A stretch of DNA of 64,000 nucleotides from Alphaproteobacteria bacterium (GCA_018823835.1 JAHJHT010000003.1:124001-188000); one strand, 5' to 3'; shown: positions 25,301 to 34,267, numbered from the stretch's first letter. Program-made: numbers and translations. Notes: a model not told the origin generated them from the letters alone.

Positions 25301-26283
25301 CGGGCAATCCCGCGCTTGGCACGCTTGCCGCGCCAGTGGTCGGCCAGCCGCTGGCGCTCTTTCTCGACCTGCCGTCGAATGCCTCAGCTGAGGCGCCGCA
25401 GGAGCGCTTTCGCGTCGCCGCCTGGCAGAAGCCGTGGAAGAGCCAGGCTGTCTACGCCTCGCCCGAGGCGACGGGCTTTGCGCTGCGCACCACGCTTGGC
25501 CAGCCGGCCGACATCGGCGCGCTGGTCGAACCGCTGCCGCCGGGACCGGTCGGCCGTATCGACCATGGCGCGGCGCTGACCGTCGAATTCTTCGGCGCCG
25601 AGGCGGCAAGCGTCAGCCGCAACCAGCTGCTCAACGGCGCGAATGTCGCGGCGCTCCGCTCGGCAGCGGGCGGCTTCGAGATCCTGCAGTTCGAGGCCGC
25701 CGAGGAGATCGCTCCCGACATCTGGCGGCTCACCGGCCTGCTGCGCGGCCAGCTCGGCACCGAGGATCAGATGGGCGCGGAGGCCGGCGCGCATCTCGTC
25801 ATCCTCGACGAGGCGGTCGGGCCGGCCGGGCTTGCGCCGGGCGAGGAAGGACTGGCGCTCAACTGGCGCGTCGGCCCGACCGGCGCGGATTTTTCGAGCG
25901 CCAGTTTCCTCGGCCTTGCCGAGACCGGCGGGGTGCGCGCGCTGCTGCCGCTTTCGCCGGTGCATCTTCGCGCCACGCCCGACGGGGAGGGGGGCGTCAC
26001 GCTCGGCTGGATCCGGCGCAGCCGGCTCGACGCCGACAGCTGGACGCCGAGCGATATTCCGCTCGGCGAGGCGCGCGAGGAATATTCGGTCGAGATTGCT
26101 GCGGCGGGCGGCGGTTCAGCCGTGCGCAGCGTGGTCGTGACGGAGGCCGCCTTCGCCTATCCGGCCGCCCTGATCGCCGCCGATTTCGGCGTGGTCCCGG
26201 CCGAGATCGACGTCACGGTCCGCCAGCTCAGCGTCGCCGCAGGCTGGGGCATTCCGGCGACGCGCCGCCTGCCGCTTTCCTGA
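22387..26283 (+). CDS. GTA megatron / baseplate protein (orfg15)
   Basis: A 1298-aa protein, the longest in the cluster. A Gly/Ala-rich hydrophobic start (residues 9-45) is followed by a phage tail region (GVPLPRVYGTARIGG), a GTA TIM-barrel glycosidase-like domain (about residues 430-740, with ITYGADWSEYFGHHPADGSG and PVWFTELGCPAVDKGPNQPN), then a putative tail protein domain and beta-rich C-terminal modules. The order matches orfg15 of GTAs, which forms the tail fibre/baseplate that contacts the recipient cell. Confidence 0.94.
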   Translation: MATILLQAAGAAIGGLLGPVGAAVGAAAGALAGYAVDQALINGTRRIEGPRLSGARPFSAEEGVPLPRVYGTARIGGIVIWATRFEERRTTRRQGKLGPKLTEYSYFGNVAFALCEGEIAGIRRVWADGREIDRTAFEMRLYRGGEDEPVDPLIAAKQGAGNAPAYRGTAYCVIECFPLEDYGNRIPQFQFEVLRPVAGVADRLRAVALIPGATEYGLSPSLVTRSKRVGETEAVNRHALAEASDLVASLDELQMLCPALEHVALVVAWFGDDLRAGNCRIRPAVTTANGAGLSKTWRVSGVGRGAAMLVSTHEGGAAYGGTPSDRSVMDAIAAIKARGLKVTLYPFVMMDVPAGNALPDPYGGSAQPAYPWRGRITCDPAPLLPGSADGTAAARAQVEAFCGTAAPGQFALSGDTIGFSGSPSDFGYRRFVLHHARLAVAAGGVDALLLGSEMRGLTTLRDETDAFPFVEQLCELAEGVRSIVGPATKITYGADWSEYFGHHPADGSGDVWFHLDSLWAHPDIDAVGIDNYLPLSDWRDGDHAGGNPDGFAGPYDPQGLRASIAGGEGFDWHYPTFVDRAARERVPITDGAHGRPWVFRPKDVLNWWANPHHDRPGGVETATPTAWAPMSKPVWFTELGCPAVDKGPNQPNVFPDPKSAESALPWFSSGGRSDLAQARFLAAHGSFWDPDAEDFEPGNNPLSPLYGGRMVDWSHAFAWAWDARPYPALPLRADRWADHANWHYGHWLNGRLGAPTVGDLINAILADHGLPAADVDGCGGSVEGYVIDEPTSARAALEPLIDLFGLAVLERLDRLEFRAEGYSTSAAIAVEEMVSDGETAVTETVRTPDHQLPAEAVLSFRSALADYQAVSVRQRRFGAPGSRQQAIGFPGVLEAGQGRALAADWLRRRWSDRERISFSLPQPSAGIEPGAIIRVPASGNGADFLVVEVEDGLARKVTAREITRAAPAPWRSGNPALGTLAAPVVGQPLALFLDLPSNASAEAPQERFRVAAWQKPWKSQAVYASPEATGFALRTTLGQPADIGALVEPLPPGPVGRIDHGAALTVEFFGAEAASVSRNQLLNGANVAALRSAAGGFEILQFEAAEEIAPDIWRLTGLLRGQLGTEDQMGAEAGAHLVILDEAVGPAGLAPGEEGLALNWRVGPTGADFSSASFLGLAETGGVRALLPLSPVHLRATPDGEGGVTLGWIRRSRLDADSWTPSDIPLGEAREEYSVEIAAAGGGSAVRSVVVTEAAFAYPAALIAADFGVVPAEIDVTVRQLSVAAGWGIPATRRLPLS

Positions 26284-26316
26284 AACGCACGATCAAACCA
26301 CGAAAGGATTTGAACG

Positions 26317-26523
26317 ATGACCGAGACGAAACCCTGGTACCTGTCGCGCACCATCTGGGCCTCGCTGATCACCATCGCGACGGCCGGCGGCGGCCTGTTC
26401 GGCCTGCCCCTCGCCGGCCTCGACAATGGCGCACTGACCGACACGCTGCTGCAGGCAATCACCGCGATCAGCGGCCTGGTGGCGATTTTCGGCAGGCTGG
26501 ATGCGAAGAGCAGGATCGGGTGA
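26317..26523 (+). CDS. small membrane protein at the end of the GTA cluster (holin-like)
   Basis: A 68-aa protein (MTETKPWYLSRTIWASLITI...) with two hydrophobic segments (about residues 11-32 and 44-60) and a basic end (GRLDAKSRIG). AAAGGA lies 8 bases before the ATG. It is 33 bases downstream of the megatron gene on the same strand. Size, topology and place resemble holin-type lysis proteins carried by rhizobial GTA clusters, but no endolysin gene follows, so the role is inferred. Confidence 0.65.
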   Translation: MTETKPWYLSRTIWASLITIATAGGGLFGLPLAGLDNGALTDTLLQAITAISGLVAIFGRLDAKSRIG

Positions 26524-26582
26524 GGGAAAATCTCCCCCAACCATTCATTTCCCGTTCAGCGCGGATGCGCTAGAAGCGTGGC

Positions 26583-26843
26583 ATGAACCTTCGCCGCGCC
26601 CTTTCCCGCTCGTTCCTGTCCGCGTTTTTCGCGGCCACGCTGCTTGCCGTCCAGACGGTACCGGGCAGTGCTGCCGACTGCTACGGCATCGGCCAGCAGA
26701 TCGCCGCGCAGGATGGCGGGACGCTTGCCAAGGCCAACGAGGCCCAGCGCGGCGGCCAGACCGTCTGCGTCATCGTCGTGCTGGTGCCCGGCAAGGACGG
26801 CCAGCGCCCGCGTCGTCAGGAGCATGTCGTTCCGGCCGATTGA
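26583..26843 (+). CDS. feuN: small periplasmic protein, FeuN candidate
   Basis: An 86-aa protein with a clear signal peptide (MNLRRALSRSFLSAFFAATL..., cleavage near GSA-A at about residue 30) and a mature part of about 56 aa with two cysteines (DCYGIGQQ, QTVCVIVV) and a charged tail. In Sinorhizobium the gene directly before feuP encodes FeuN, a small periplasmic inhibitor of the FeuP-FeuQ pathway. Size, export signal and position all fit. The two cysteines may form a disulfide. It ends 74 bases before the response regulator. Confidence 0.7.
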   Translation: MNLRRALSRSFLSAFFAATLLAVQTVPGSAADCYGIGQQIAAQDGGTLAKANEAQRGGQTVCVIVVLVPGKDGQRPRRQEHVVPAD

Positions 26844-26917
26844 CCGGGCGGCGTCTTTCCCATGGCAGCGGCTTTCGCCTATAGGTGAGCGCGTCTCAGC
26901 AACAGGATCGTGATTCC

Positions 26918-27583
26918 ATGCGGATACTCGTCGTCGAGGATGACAAGGACCTGAATCGGCAGATCGTCGATGCGCTGACCGATGCCGGCTATGTCGTCGA
27001 CAAGGCCTTCGACGGCGAGGAGGGGCATTTTCTCGGCGACACCGAGCCCTATGACGCCGTCGTGCTCGACATCGGCCTGCCGCAGATGGACGGCATCAGC
27101 GTGCTGGAGCGCTGGCGGCGCGACGGCCGCAAGATGCCGGTGCTGATCCTCACCGCGCGCGACCGCTGGAGCGACAAGGTTTCGGGCATCGACGCCGGCG
27201 CCGACGACTACGTCACCAAGCCTTTCCACATCGAGGAAGTGCTGGCGCGGATGCGCGCGCTGATCCGCCGCGCCGCCGGGCATGCCTCGTCGGAACTGAC
27301 CTGCGGTCCGGTGCGCCTCGACACCAAGGCCTCCAAGGCCGATGTCGACGGCAAGCCGCTGAAGCTGACCTCGCACGAATTCCGCCTGCTTGCCTATCTG
27401 ATGCATCACATGGGCGAGGTGGTCTCGCGCACCGAACTGGTCGAGCATCTCTACGACCAGGATTTCGACCGCGATTCCAACACCATCGAGGTTTTCGTCG
27501 GCCGGCTGCGCAAGAAGATGGGCATCGACATGATCGAAACCGTGCGCGGCATGGGCTACCGCATGCGCGAACCGGAGGCTTGA
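26918..27583 (+). CDS. feuP: OmpR-family response regulator FeuP
   Basis: A 221-aa regulator. The receiver domain (1-115) has the acidic pair EDD near residue 7, phospho-acceptor Asp51 (VVLDIGLP) and Lys101 (DDYVTKPF). The winged-helix DNA-binding domain (about 125-218) ends DMIETVRGMGYRMRE. ATG 26918 is the natural start for MRILVVEDD. The neighbourhood (small periplasmic gene before, kinase after, cyc genes beyond) matches the rhizobial feuPQ locus, which controls cyclic glucan export and the response to low osmolarity, and iron uptake in R. leguminosarum. Confidence 0.85.
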   Translation: MRILVVEDDKDLNRQIVDALTDAGYVVDKAFDGEEGHFLGDTEPYDAVVLDIGLPQMDGISVLERWRRDGRKMPVLILTARDRWSDKVSGIDAGADDYVTKPFHIEEVLARMRALIRRAAGHASSELTCGPVRLDTKASKADVDGKPLKLTSHEFRLLAYLMHHMGEVVSRTELVEHLYDQDFDRDSNTIEVFVGRLRKKMGIDMIETVRGMGYRMREPEA

Positions 27584-27623
27584 GGCGGATACCACCGGAC
27601 ATAGGCCGAAACGCCTGCTGACC

Positions 27624-28997
27624 ATGAATGTCGGCCCGCGTTCGCTCGCCTTCCGCGTCATCGCCTTCTCGACCGGCTGGGCGATCCTGGCGCTGATCGT
27701 CATCTCCACCGTCATCTCGGCACTCTACCGCCAGGCCAGCGAGCGCGGCTTCGACAGCCTGCTTTCGGCGCATCTCTTCAACCTGATCGGTTCCGTCGGC
27801 GTTTCGCCCGGCGGCGAGCTGACCGGCGCGCCCAACCTCGGCGACCTGCGCTTTTCCGAGCCGAATTCGGGCTGGTACTGGGCCGTCGAGCCGGTGTCGC
27901 CCGGCGTCAAGGGCGAGTTGCGCTCGGCCTCGATGACCCGGCCGATTCCCTCGCCGCCGGTTGCCGCCGTTCCCTTCAGCGATGAATTCCAGCGCGGTTA
28001 CATGACCGCGGGGCTGGCCGGCGAGGATCTTGCCGTGATCGAGAGCGAGTTTGTGCTCGACAGCCAGAACCGGGTTGCGCGCTTTCGCGTGATGGGCAAC
28101 CGCACCGAGCTCGAGGAGGAGATCGCAAGCTTCGAGCGGCGGCTCTACACCTATTTGTCGATCTTCGGCGTTGGCATGATCGCCATCAACGCCATGGCGA
28201 TCCTGCTCGGCCTGCGGCCGCTGGGGCGTGTGCGCGATGCGCTGGCCATGGTGCGCGAGGGGGCCGCCCAGCGCCTCGACGGCCGCTTTCCGGCCGAGAT
28301 CGAGCCGCTCGCCAACGAGACGAATGCGCTGATCGAGAACAACCGCCGCATCGTCGAGCGCTCGCGCACCCAGGTCGGCAACCTGGCGCATTCGCTGAAG
28401 ACGCCGCTTGCCGTGCTCATCAACGAGGGCAGGGCGCTCGGTGGCACCAAGGGCGACCTGATTTCCGACCAGGCGACGGCCATGCAGCAGCAGGTCGAGC
28501 ATTACCTGAGGCGCGCACGCGTCGCCGCGCAGCGCGACAGCGTCGTCTACCGCACGCCGGTGACGCCGCTGCTCGAGCGCCTCGTGCGCGTGGTCGAGAA
28601 GCTTGGCCGCATGAAGATCGCGCTGGCCTTGCCGGAGCGCGAGATCGTCTTTGCCGGCGAACGCGAGGACCTCGAGGAGATCGTCGGCAACCTCCTAGAG
28701 AACGCAATGAAATGGGCGAGGGGCAAGGTCGCCGTCTCGGCCGCCGAACTGCCCTCCGGCGACGACCAGCCGCGTCGCTTCGCCATCGTCATCGAGGATG
28801 ACGGGCCAGGCATTCCCGAGGACAAGGCGCGCGAGGCGCTGAAACGCGGCAAGCGGCTCGACGAGACCAAACCCGGCACCGGGCTGGGGCTCGCCATCGT
28901 CGCCGAGCTCGTCAACGAGTATGGCGGCAGCCTTGCGCTCGAGCGCTCCGGCCTCGGCGGCCTGAAGGCCACGGTCGAACTGCGCTGCGCCGGCTGA
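27624..28997 (+). CDS. feuQ: sensor histidine kinase FeuQ
   Basis: A 457-aa inner-membrane kinase: TM1 about residues 17-35, a periplasmic sensor loop (36-175), TM2 about 178-197, a HAMP-like linker, the dimerisation domain with phospho-acceptor His256 (LAHSLKTPLAVL), and an HATPase domain with LENAMKW, EDDGPGIPED and GTGLGLAIV. It starts 40 bases after feuP and should phosphorylate FeuP. The periplasmic loop is the likely contact for the FeuN candidate encoded upstream. Confidence 0.85.
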   Translation: MNVGPRSLAFRVIAFSTGWAILALIVISTVISALYRQASERGFDSLLSAHLFNLIGSVGVSPGGELTGAPNLGDLRFSEPNSGWYWAVEPVSPGVKGELRSASMTRPIPSPPVAAVPFSDEFQRGYMTAGLAGEDLAVIESEFVLDSQNRVARFRVMGNRTELEEEIASFERRLYTYLSIFGVGMIAINAMAILLGLRPLGRVRDALAMVREGAAQRLDGRFPAEIEPLANETNALIENNRRIVERSRTQVGNLAHSLKTPLAVLINEGRALGGTKGDLISDQATAMQQQVEHYLRRARVAAQRDSVVYRTPVTPLLERLVRVVEKLGRMKIALALPEREIVFAGEREDLEEIVGNLLENAMKWARGKVAVSAAELPSGDDQPRRFAIVIEDDGPGIPEDKAREALKRGKRLDETKPGTGLGLAIVAELVNEYGGSLALERSGLGGLKATVELRCAG

Positions 28998-29121
28998 CGG
29001 CGGGGCGAGAACGCCGTGCGCCTCGACAATTCTCCGTGAAGAGCCAAACTTCGGACAAATATCGACCCTATCGCGGCGCAAACCTATATGTTGCGCGACA
29101 GATTCGAACCCGGGTGGAACT

Positions 29122-29562
29122 ATGAGATACCGAGTGGCGCTTGTTGCCGCGCTGATCGCCCTTTCGGGCTGCACAACCGCCGGAAAAGGCGGCGGCAGCT
29201 TCTTTGCGAGCAATGGCGCGTCCGGCAGGACCGGCGAGCCCGCGGTGGCAGGCACCATCATCGCCTCGATGCGCGGCGGGCTTATCGGCGGCCCGATCGG
29301 TTCGTCGCTGAGCGACGCCGACCGCCGCGCCGCGCTGCAGGCCGAATACCGCGCGCTCGAATACACGCCGGCCGGGGATGGCGTGGAGTGGGCGAGCGCC
29401 AGTGCCGGCGTCGGCGGCGAGGTGACGGCCGCGCAGCCTTACCGCGTCGGCTCCCAGGACTGCCGCCAGTACACCCATTCGGTGTCTTCAGGCGGTGTGA
29501 AGCAGACCGCGCGCGGCACCGCCTGCCGCAACCCGGACGGCAGCTGGACACCGCTGACGTGA
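29122..29562 (+). CDS. RT0821/Lpp0805-type surface lipoprotein
   Basis: A 146-aa lipoprotein with a signal peptide and lipobox (LIALSGC, Cys17), a Gly-rich segment (RGGLIGGPIGSSLSD) of the glycine-zipper kind, the DADRRAALQAEYRALEYTPA block, and a C-terminal domain with CRQYTHSVSSGGVKQTARGT and GSWTPL. This pattern is common in rhizobial outer-membrane surface antigens of the RT0821/Lpp0805 family. It sits alone between feuQ and the cytochrome c maturation genes. Confidence 0.82.
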   Translation: MRYRVALVAALIALSGCTTAGKGGGSFFASNGASGRTGEPAVAGTIIASMRGGLIGGPIGSSLSDADRRAALQAEYRALEYTPAGDGVEWASASAGVGGEVTAAQPYRVGSQDCRQYTHSVSSGGVKQTARGTACRNPDGSWTPLT

Positions 29563-29662
29563 CCGGTGAGCCGCCGCGGGCCATGACAGGCAGCCGCCGG
29601 CCCGACAATCAGCCGCAGGGGCGAAACATTGGCAGTCGGCCCGTCGGGGGCTATTGAACGCC

Positions 29663-30805
29663 ATGCTGTTCTGGTTCGTAGCTGCCTTGCTCACCGTGGG
29701 CGCCAGTCTTGCCGTCCTCCTGCCCCTCGCGCGCCGGGGGGATGACGAGCGGGCAGCTGAATCCAACGATCTCGAAGTGTATCGCGACCAGCTTGCCGAG
29801 CTCGACCGCGACGCCGCGCGCGGCCTGATCCAGCCCGCCGAGGCCGAACAGGCGCGCGCCGAGATCGCCCGGCGCATCCTGCAGGCCGACGGCCGCATCG
29901 CGGAAAGCACGCCGAAAGCACCTGCCGGGCGCATGCTGCCGCGCATTGCCGCCACAGTGGCGATCCTCGCCGTACCGCTGGTCAGCTGGGGCATCTATGC
30001 CGGCATCGGCTCGCCCGGCCTGCCGTCGCAGCCGCTGGCCGAGAGGCTGGCCAAGAACCCGGCCGATTCAACCGTCGACGAACTGGTCGCGCGCGCCGAG
30101 GCGCATCTTGCCGCCAACCCTTCCGACGGGCGCGGCTGGGACGTGCTGGCGCCGATCTACCTGCGGCTCGGCCGCTACGGCGAGGCGGTCAACGCCTACC
30201 GCAACGCCATCCGCCTGGACGGCGCCTCGGCGCTGCGCGAATCCGGCCTCGGCGAGGCGACAGCCGGCGCCGCCGGCGGGCTGGTGACGGAGGAGGCCCG
30301 CGCCGCCTTCGCCCGCGCGCTCGAACTCGAACCCGAACAGCCAAAGGCGCGCTACTACCTGGCGACCGCGCTGGCCCAGGAGGGCAGGACCGCCGAGGCG
30401 AAGGCGGCCTGGCAGGCCATGCTTGCGGCATTGCCGCCGAACTCGCCCTGGCACGCCGCGACCGCCCAAGCGATCGAGCAGGCCAATAGCGAACTTGCCG
30501 CGGCCGAGACGCCGCCGGCGCCGGGCCCGACCAGCGAACAGGTCGAGGCGGCGGCCGACATGTCGGAAGAAGACCGCAACGCCATGATCCAGACCATGGT
30601 GGCCGGCCTCGATGCAAGGCTGCGCGAAAACCCGCAGGATCCGGAAGGCTGGGCGCGGCTGCTGCGTTCCTATGTCATGCTGGGCGACAAGCAGGCCGCC
30701 AGCGATGCGCTGGCGCGCGGCCGCCAGGCGCTGGGCGAGGACAGCGACGCGGCGCGCAACCTCGTCGCATTGGCCGGGTCGCTCGGCCTGCCGGCAACGG
30801 AGTGA
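29663..30805 (+). CDS. ccmI: cytochrome c maturation protein CcmI (CycH)
   Basis: A 380-aa membrane protein with TM1 at about residues 2-21, a cytoplasmic helical loop ([20 protein letters not shown]), TM2 at about 95-115, and a periplasmic TPR region ([60 protein letters not shown]). CcmI holds apocytochrome c for heme ligation by CcmF/CcmH. ATG 29663 is used; a TTG nine bases earlier is possible. It is the first gene of the ccmI-E-F-H operon (cycHJKL in rhizobia). Confidence 0.93.
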   Translation: MLFWFVAALLTVGASLAVLLPLARRGDDERAAESNDLEVYRDQLAELDRDAARGLIQPAEAEQARAEIARRILQADGRIAESTPKAPAGRMLPRIAATVAILAVPLVSWGIYAGIGSPGLPSQPLAERLAKNPADSTVDELVARAEAHLAANPSDGRGWDVLAPIYLRLGRYGEAVNAYRNAIRLDGASALRESGLGEATAGAAGGLVTEEARAAFARALELEPEQPKARYYLATALAQEGRTAEAKAAWQAMLAALPPNSPWHAATAQAIEQANSELAAAETPPAPGPTSEQVEAAADMSEEDRNAMIQTMVAGLDARLRENPQDPEGWARLLRSYVMLGDKQAASDALARGRQALGEDSDAARNLVALAGSLGLPATE

Positions 30806-30812
30806 CGTGAAG

Positions 30813-31253
30813 ATGACGCGCAAGCAGAAGAGACTGTCGGTAATCGCGGGCGCCATGGCCTTTCTCGGCGCCGCCGTGGCGCTGACCTTCTACGCGCTCG
30901 GCCAGAAGGCCTCCTATTTCTACATGCCGGGCGATTTGCAGGCAGCGACGCTGCAGCCTGGCCAGCGCATCCGGCTCGGCGGTCTGGTCGAGGAGGGCAC
31001 CATCGTGCGCGACCAGGGCACCGAGGTCGAGTTCTCGGTGACCGATGGCGACAGCTCGGTGAAGGTCCATTATTCCGGTATCCTGCCCGACCTCTTCCGA
31101 GAGAAGCAGGGTGTCATCACCGAAGGCACGTTCGGTCCTGACGGAAACTTCGTCGCCGACAGCGTGCTGGCCAAGCACGACGAGAACTACATGCCCAAGG
31201 AAGTCGCCGACAGCCTGAAGGAAAAGGGCGTCTGGCAGGAGACGACGCAATGA
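30813..31253 (+). CDS. ccmE: heme chaperone CcmE (CycJ)
   Basis: A 146-aa protein: a basic cytoplasmic tip, one membrane anchor (about residues 8-29) and a periplasmic OB-fold. The heme-binding His122 and Tyr126 lie in KHDENYMP, the invariant motif. It carries heme covalently from CcmC to CcmF. It starts 8 bases after ccmI (ATG 30813, alternative GTG 30807) and ends 19 bases before ccmF. Confidence 0.95.
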   Translation: MTRKQKRLSVIAGAMAFLGAAVALTFYALGQKASYFYMPGDLQAATLQPGQRIRLGGLVEEGTIVRDQGTEVEFSVTDGDSSVKVHYSGILPDLFREKQGVITEGTFGPDGNFVADSVLAKHDENYMPKEVADSLKEKGVWQETTQ

Positions 31254-31271
31254 TGGGAGGAAAGCGCCGCC

Positions 31272-33263
31272 ATGGTTGAGATCGGGCACTTCGCGCTGGT
31301 CCTCGCCTTCGCGCTGGCGCTGGTTCAGTCGGTCTTGCCGCTGGCCGGCGCACGCAGCGGCAACGCGCGCATGATGGCGACCGGCGGACCGGTGGCTATA
31401 ACCGGCTTCGTGATGGTGGCGCTCGCCTTCGCCGTGCTGACGCTGTCCTACGCGCGCTCGGACTTCTCGGTCGTCAATGTCTGGGAGAACTCCCACTCGC
31501 TGAAGCCGATGCTCTACAAGATCACCGGAACCTGGGGCAACCACGAGGGCTCGATGCTGCTCTGGGTGCTCATCCTGACCTTCTTCGGCGCGCTGGTCGC
31601 CCTGTTCGGCGCCAACCTGCCGGCCACGCTGCGCGCCGGCGTGATCTCGGTGCAGGGCTGGATCGGCGCGGCCTTCCTTCTGTTCATCCTCGCCACCTCC
31701 AATCCCTTCACGCGCCTGACGCCGGCGCCGATCGAGGGTCGCGACCTCAACCCGGTGCTGCAGGATATCGGCCTCGCCATCCATCCGCCGCTGCTCTACC
31801 TCGGCTATGTCGGCTTCTCGGTCTGCTTCTCCTTTGCCGTCGCGGCGCTGATCGACGGCCGCATCGACGCCGCCTGGGCGCGCTGGGTCAGGCCCTGGAC
31901 GCTTGCCGCCTGGTCGTTCCTCACCGGCGGCATCGCCATGGGCTCCTACTGGGCCTACTACGAACTCGGCTGGGGCGGCTTCTGGTTCTGGGACCCGGTC
32001 GAGAACGCCTCCTTCATGCCGTGGCTTGCCGGCACGGCGCTGCTGCATTCGGCGATCGTCATGGAAAAGCGCTCGGCGCTGAAGATCTGGACGCTGCTGC
32101 TCGCCATCCTGACCTTCTCGCTGTCGCTGCTCGGCACCTTCCTCGTCCGCTCCGGCGTGCTGACATCGGTGCATGCCTTTGCCACCGACCCCAGCCGCGG
32201 CATCTTCATCCTGTGCATCCTGACAATCTTCATCGGCGGCTCGCTGGCGCTGTTTGCGCTGCGCGCGCCGACGCTGACCGCCGGCGGCATCTTTCACCCG
32301 GTGTCCCGCGAGGGCGCACTGGTGCTGAACAATCTCTTCCTGACGACGGCGACGGCCACCGTGCTCATCGGCACGCTCTACCCGCTCGTCGTCGAGGCGC
32401 TGTCGGGCGACAAGATTTCCGTCGGCGCGCCCTTCTTCAACCTGACCTTCGGCCCGCTGATGGTGCCGCTGCTGGCGCTGGTGCCCTTCGGGCCGCTGCT
32501 CGCCTGGAAACGCGGCGACCTGCTGGCGGTCGGCCAGCGTCTGATGGCGGCCTTTGCCGGCGCGCTGCTTGTCGTCCTGGTGACGGCTCTCTTCGTCGAC
32601 GGCGCCTCGGTGCTTGCGGCCCTCGGCGTCGGGCTTGCCGCCTGGCTGGTGTTCGGCGCTCTGACCGATCTGGCGCTCAAGGCCGGCGTCGGTTCGGTGC
32701 CGGTGGGCACGATGCTGCGCCGGCTCGCCGGCCTGCCGCTGTCGGTGTTCGGCACAACCCTTGCCCATCTCGGCCTCGGCCTGACGACGCTCGGCGTGGT
32801 GGGCGTGCTTTCCTTCGAGAGCGAGAACATCCTGTCCATGCGCCCGGGCGACACGGCCGAGATAGCCGGTCGCGCCCTGCGCTTCGAATCGATCGATCCG
32901 GTGAAGGGGCCGAACTACACCGAGGACCGCGCCACATTCGCGCTGCTCGACGAGGCCGGCCAGCCCTATGCCAGCGTCGTCTCTGCCAAGCGCTTCTATC
33001 CGGTACGCCAGATGCCGACGACCGAAGCCGGCATCAGGACGATGGGCTTCAGCCAGCTCTATATCTCGATCGGCGACCAGACGGCCGACGGCGCGCTTGT
33101 CGTGCGCATCTGGTGGAAGCCGATGGTGACGCTGATCTGGCTCGGCGCTCTGGTCATGATGGGCGGCGGCGCTGTCTCGCTGTTCGACCGCAGGCTGCGC
33201 GTCGGCGCCCCGGCGCGCCGGCGCAAGGCGGCAAGCGGCAGGCCCGGCGAGGCGGCGGCGTGA
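31272..33263 (+). CDS. ccmF: cytochrome c heme lyase subunit CcmF (CycK)
   Basis: A 663-aa polytopic membrane protein with many transmembrane helices and the tryptophan-rich WWD-type motif (WGGFWFWDPVENASFMPW at about residues 235-252). Conserved HPPLLYLGY and HNxxLK-like stretches with histidines supply heme ligands. It transfers heme from CcmE to apocytochrome c together with CcmI and CcmH. Its TGA overlaps the GTG of ccmH by 4 bases. Confidence 0.95.
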   Translation: MVEIGHFALVLAFALALVQSVLPLAGARSGNARMMATGGPVAITGFVMVALAFAVLTLSYARSDFSVVNVWENSHSLKPMLYKITGTWGNHEGSMLLWVLILTFFGALVALFGANLPATLRAGVISVQGWIGAAFLLFILATSNPFTRLTPAPIEGRDLNPVLQDIGLAIHPPLLYLGYVGFSVCFSFAVAALIDGRIDAAWARWVRPWTLAAWSFLTGGIAMGSYWAYYELGWGGFWFWDPVENASFMPWLAGTALLHSAIVMEKRSALKIWTLLLAILTFSLSLLGTFLVRSGVLTSVHAFATDPSRGIFILCILTIFIGGSLALFALRAPTLTAGGIFHPVSREGALVLNNLFLTTATATVLIGTLYPLVVEALSGDKISVGAPFFNLTFGPLMVPLLALVPFGPLLAWKRGDLLAVGQRLMAAFAGALLVVLVTALFVDGASVLAALGVGLAAWLVFGALTDLALKAGVGSVPVGTMLRRLAGLPLSVFGTTLAHLGLGLTTLGVVGVLSFESENILSMRPGDTAEIAGRALRFESIDPVKGPNYTEDRATFALLDEAGQPYASVVSAKRFYPVRQMPTTEAGIRTMGFSQLYISIGDQTADGALVVRIWWKPMVTLIWLGALVMMGGGAVSLFDRRLRVGAPARRRKAASGRPGEAAA

Positions 33264-33730
33264 GGCGGCCGTTCTTCATCGCGCTCTGCGTCGCTCTGTT
33301 TTCGCTGTGGCAACCGGGCGCAGTCCTGGCCGTCCAGCCCGGCGAGGCGCTGTCGGATCCGGCGCTCGAGGCGAGGGCGCGCGCGCTGTCGACGGAGTTG
33401 CGCTGCATGGTCTGCCAGAACCAGTCGATCGACGTCTCCGACGCAGACCTGGCGCGCGACCTGCGCGTGCTGGTGCGCGAGCGGCTTAGCGCCGGCGACA
33501 GCGATGCCGAGGTGCTCGACTACATCGTCTCGCGCTATGGCGAATTCGTGCTGCTGAAACCGCAGTTCAACATCCGCAACGCCCTGTTGTGGGGTACGCC
33601 GCTGATCCTGCTGCTTGTCGGAGGCGGCGTCATGCTTGCGGCCGGAAGGTCACGCAGGAAGGCCGAGCCCAAGGCCCTGACCGCCGAGGAATCGGCGGCG
33701 CTGAACGAGATCCTGACACGCAGGCAGTAA
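33260..33730 (+). CDS. ccmH: cytochrome c maturation thiol reductase CcmH (CycL)
   Basis: A 156-aa protein with a signal peptide (1-25), the redox motif RCMVCQNQ with Cys49 and Cys52, a three-helix periplasmic domain (LARDLRVLVRERLSAGDSDA) and one C-terminal membrane helix (about 108-126). It reduces apocytochrome c thiols before heme attachment. It begins at GTG 33260, coupled to ccmF. It is the last gene of the cyc operon; an AT-rich gap (33731-34003) without recognisable features follows. Confidence 0.94.
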   Translation: MRRPFFIALCVALFSLWQPGAVLAVQPGEALSDPALEARARALSTELRCMVCQNQSIDVSDADLARDLRVLVRERLSAGDSDAEVLDYIVSRYGEFVLLKPQFNIRNALLWGTPLILLLVGGGVMLAAGRSRRKAEPKALTAEESAALNEILTRRQ

Positions 33731-34003
33731 CGTCCCTGCCGTCATGGCGATGTATCCGCCGCAGCGGGGATTGATCCGACCGCGGCAGCGCTCGCGTCCC
33801 TCTGCTGTTCTGTCGACGATTCTCCTTCGCCAAAATACTTCATACGTCAAATATTTTATGTGCTATGATTGGGCATCTCCAAAAAAAATGAGGTCCGATT
33901 GGCAGTATCTTACTTTCAGTTTTATATGAGATTTTCGGTCGCCGCTTTTGTAGGCGTGTCGGTATATTCGATCTATAATTGGCAATAGTGGAAGATTGAG
34001 ACG

Positions 34004-34267
34004 GTGAGTATTACGTTTCCCAATCCAAGTCGTAGCTATGATGACAGGAACGATTGGGTCCGGTTTGTCGGCCACGATGGCATGTTCCAGATATCATTCT
34101 CCATTGCCACGGCAGCGCTGTCGAAGAAGAATGCCAGGCAACTCAGCACCGAGGAGGATTTCCTCAGTGCCTTCGACGCGGAACGCAAGAGCATAGAGAC
34201 GATTGCCAGCAAGGCCTATTCGCAGACCCGAAAGAGTTCCTACGCATTCACAGCCGACGACATCTGA
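34004..34267 (+). CDS. DUF1488 family protein
   Basis: An 87-aa small protein (MSITFPNPSRSYDDRNDWVR, FVGHDGMFQISFSIATAAL) of the DUF1488 type, a short alpha/beta proteobacterial family of unknown function. It starts at GTG 34004. It lacks signal or membrane segments. It is separated from ccmH by a 273-base AT-rich spacer and followed 25 bases later by another small gene, so the two may be cotranscribed. Codon use is less GC-biased than in the flanking operons. Confidence 0.75.
   Translation: MSITFPNPSRSYDDRNDWVRFVGHDGMFQISFSIATAALSKKNARQLSTEEDFLSAFDAERKSIETIASKAYSQTRKSSYAFTADDI

Noticed and set aside
33863..34075. 70-codon minus-strand frame upstream of the DUF1488 gene
   Set aside because: It overlaps the DUF1488 start in antisense and shows no motif or ribosome site; the plus-strand gene is more convincing.
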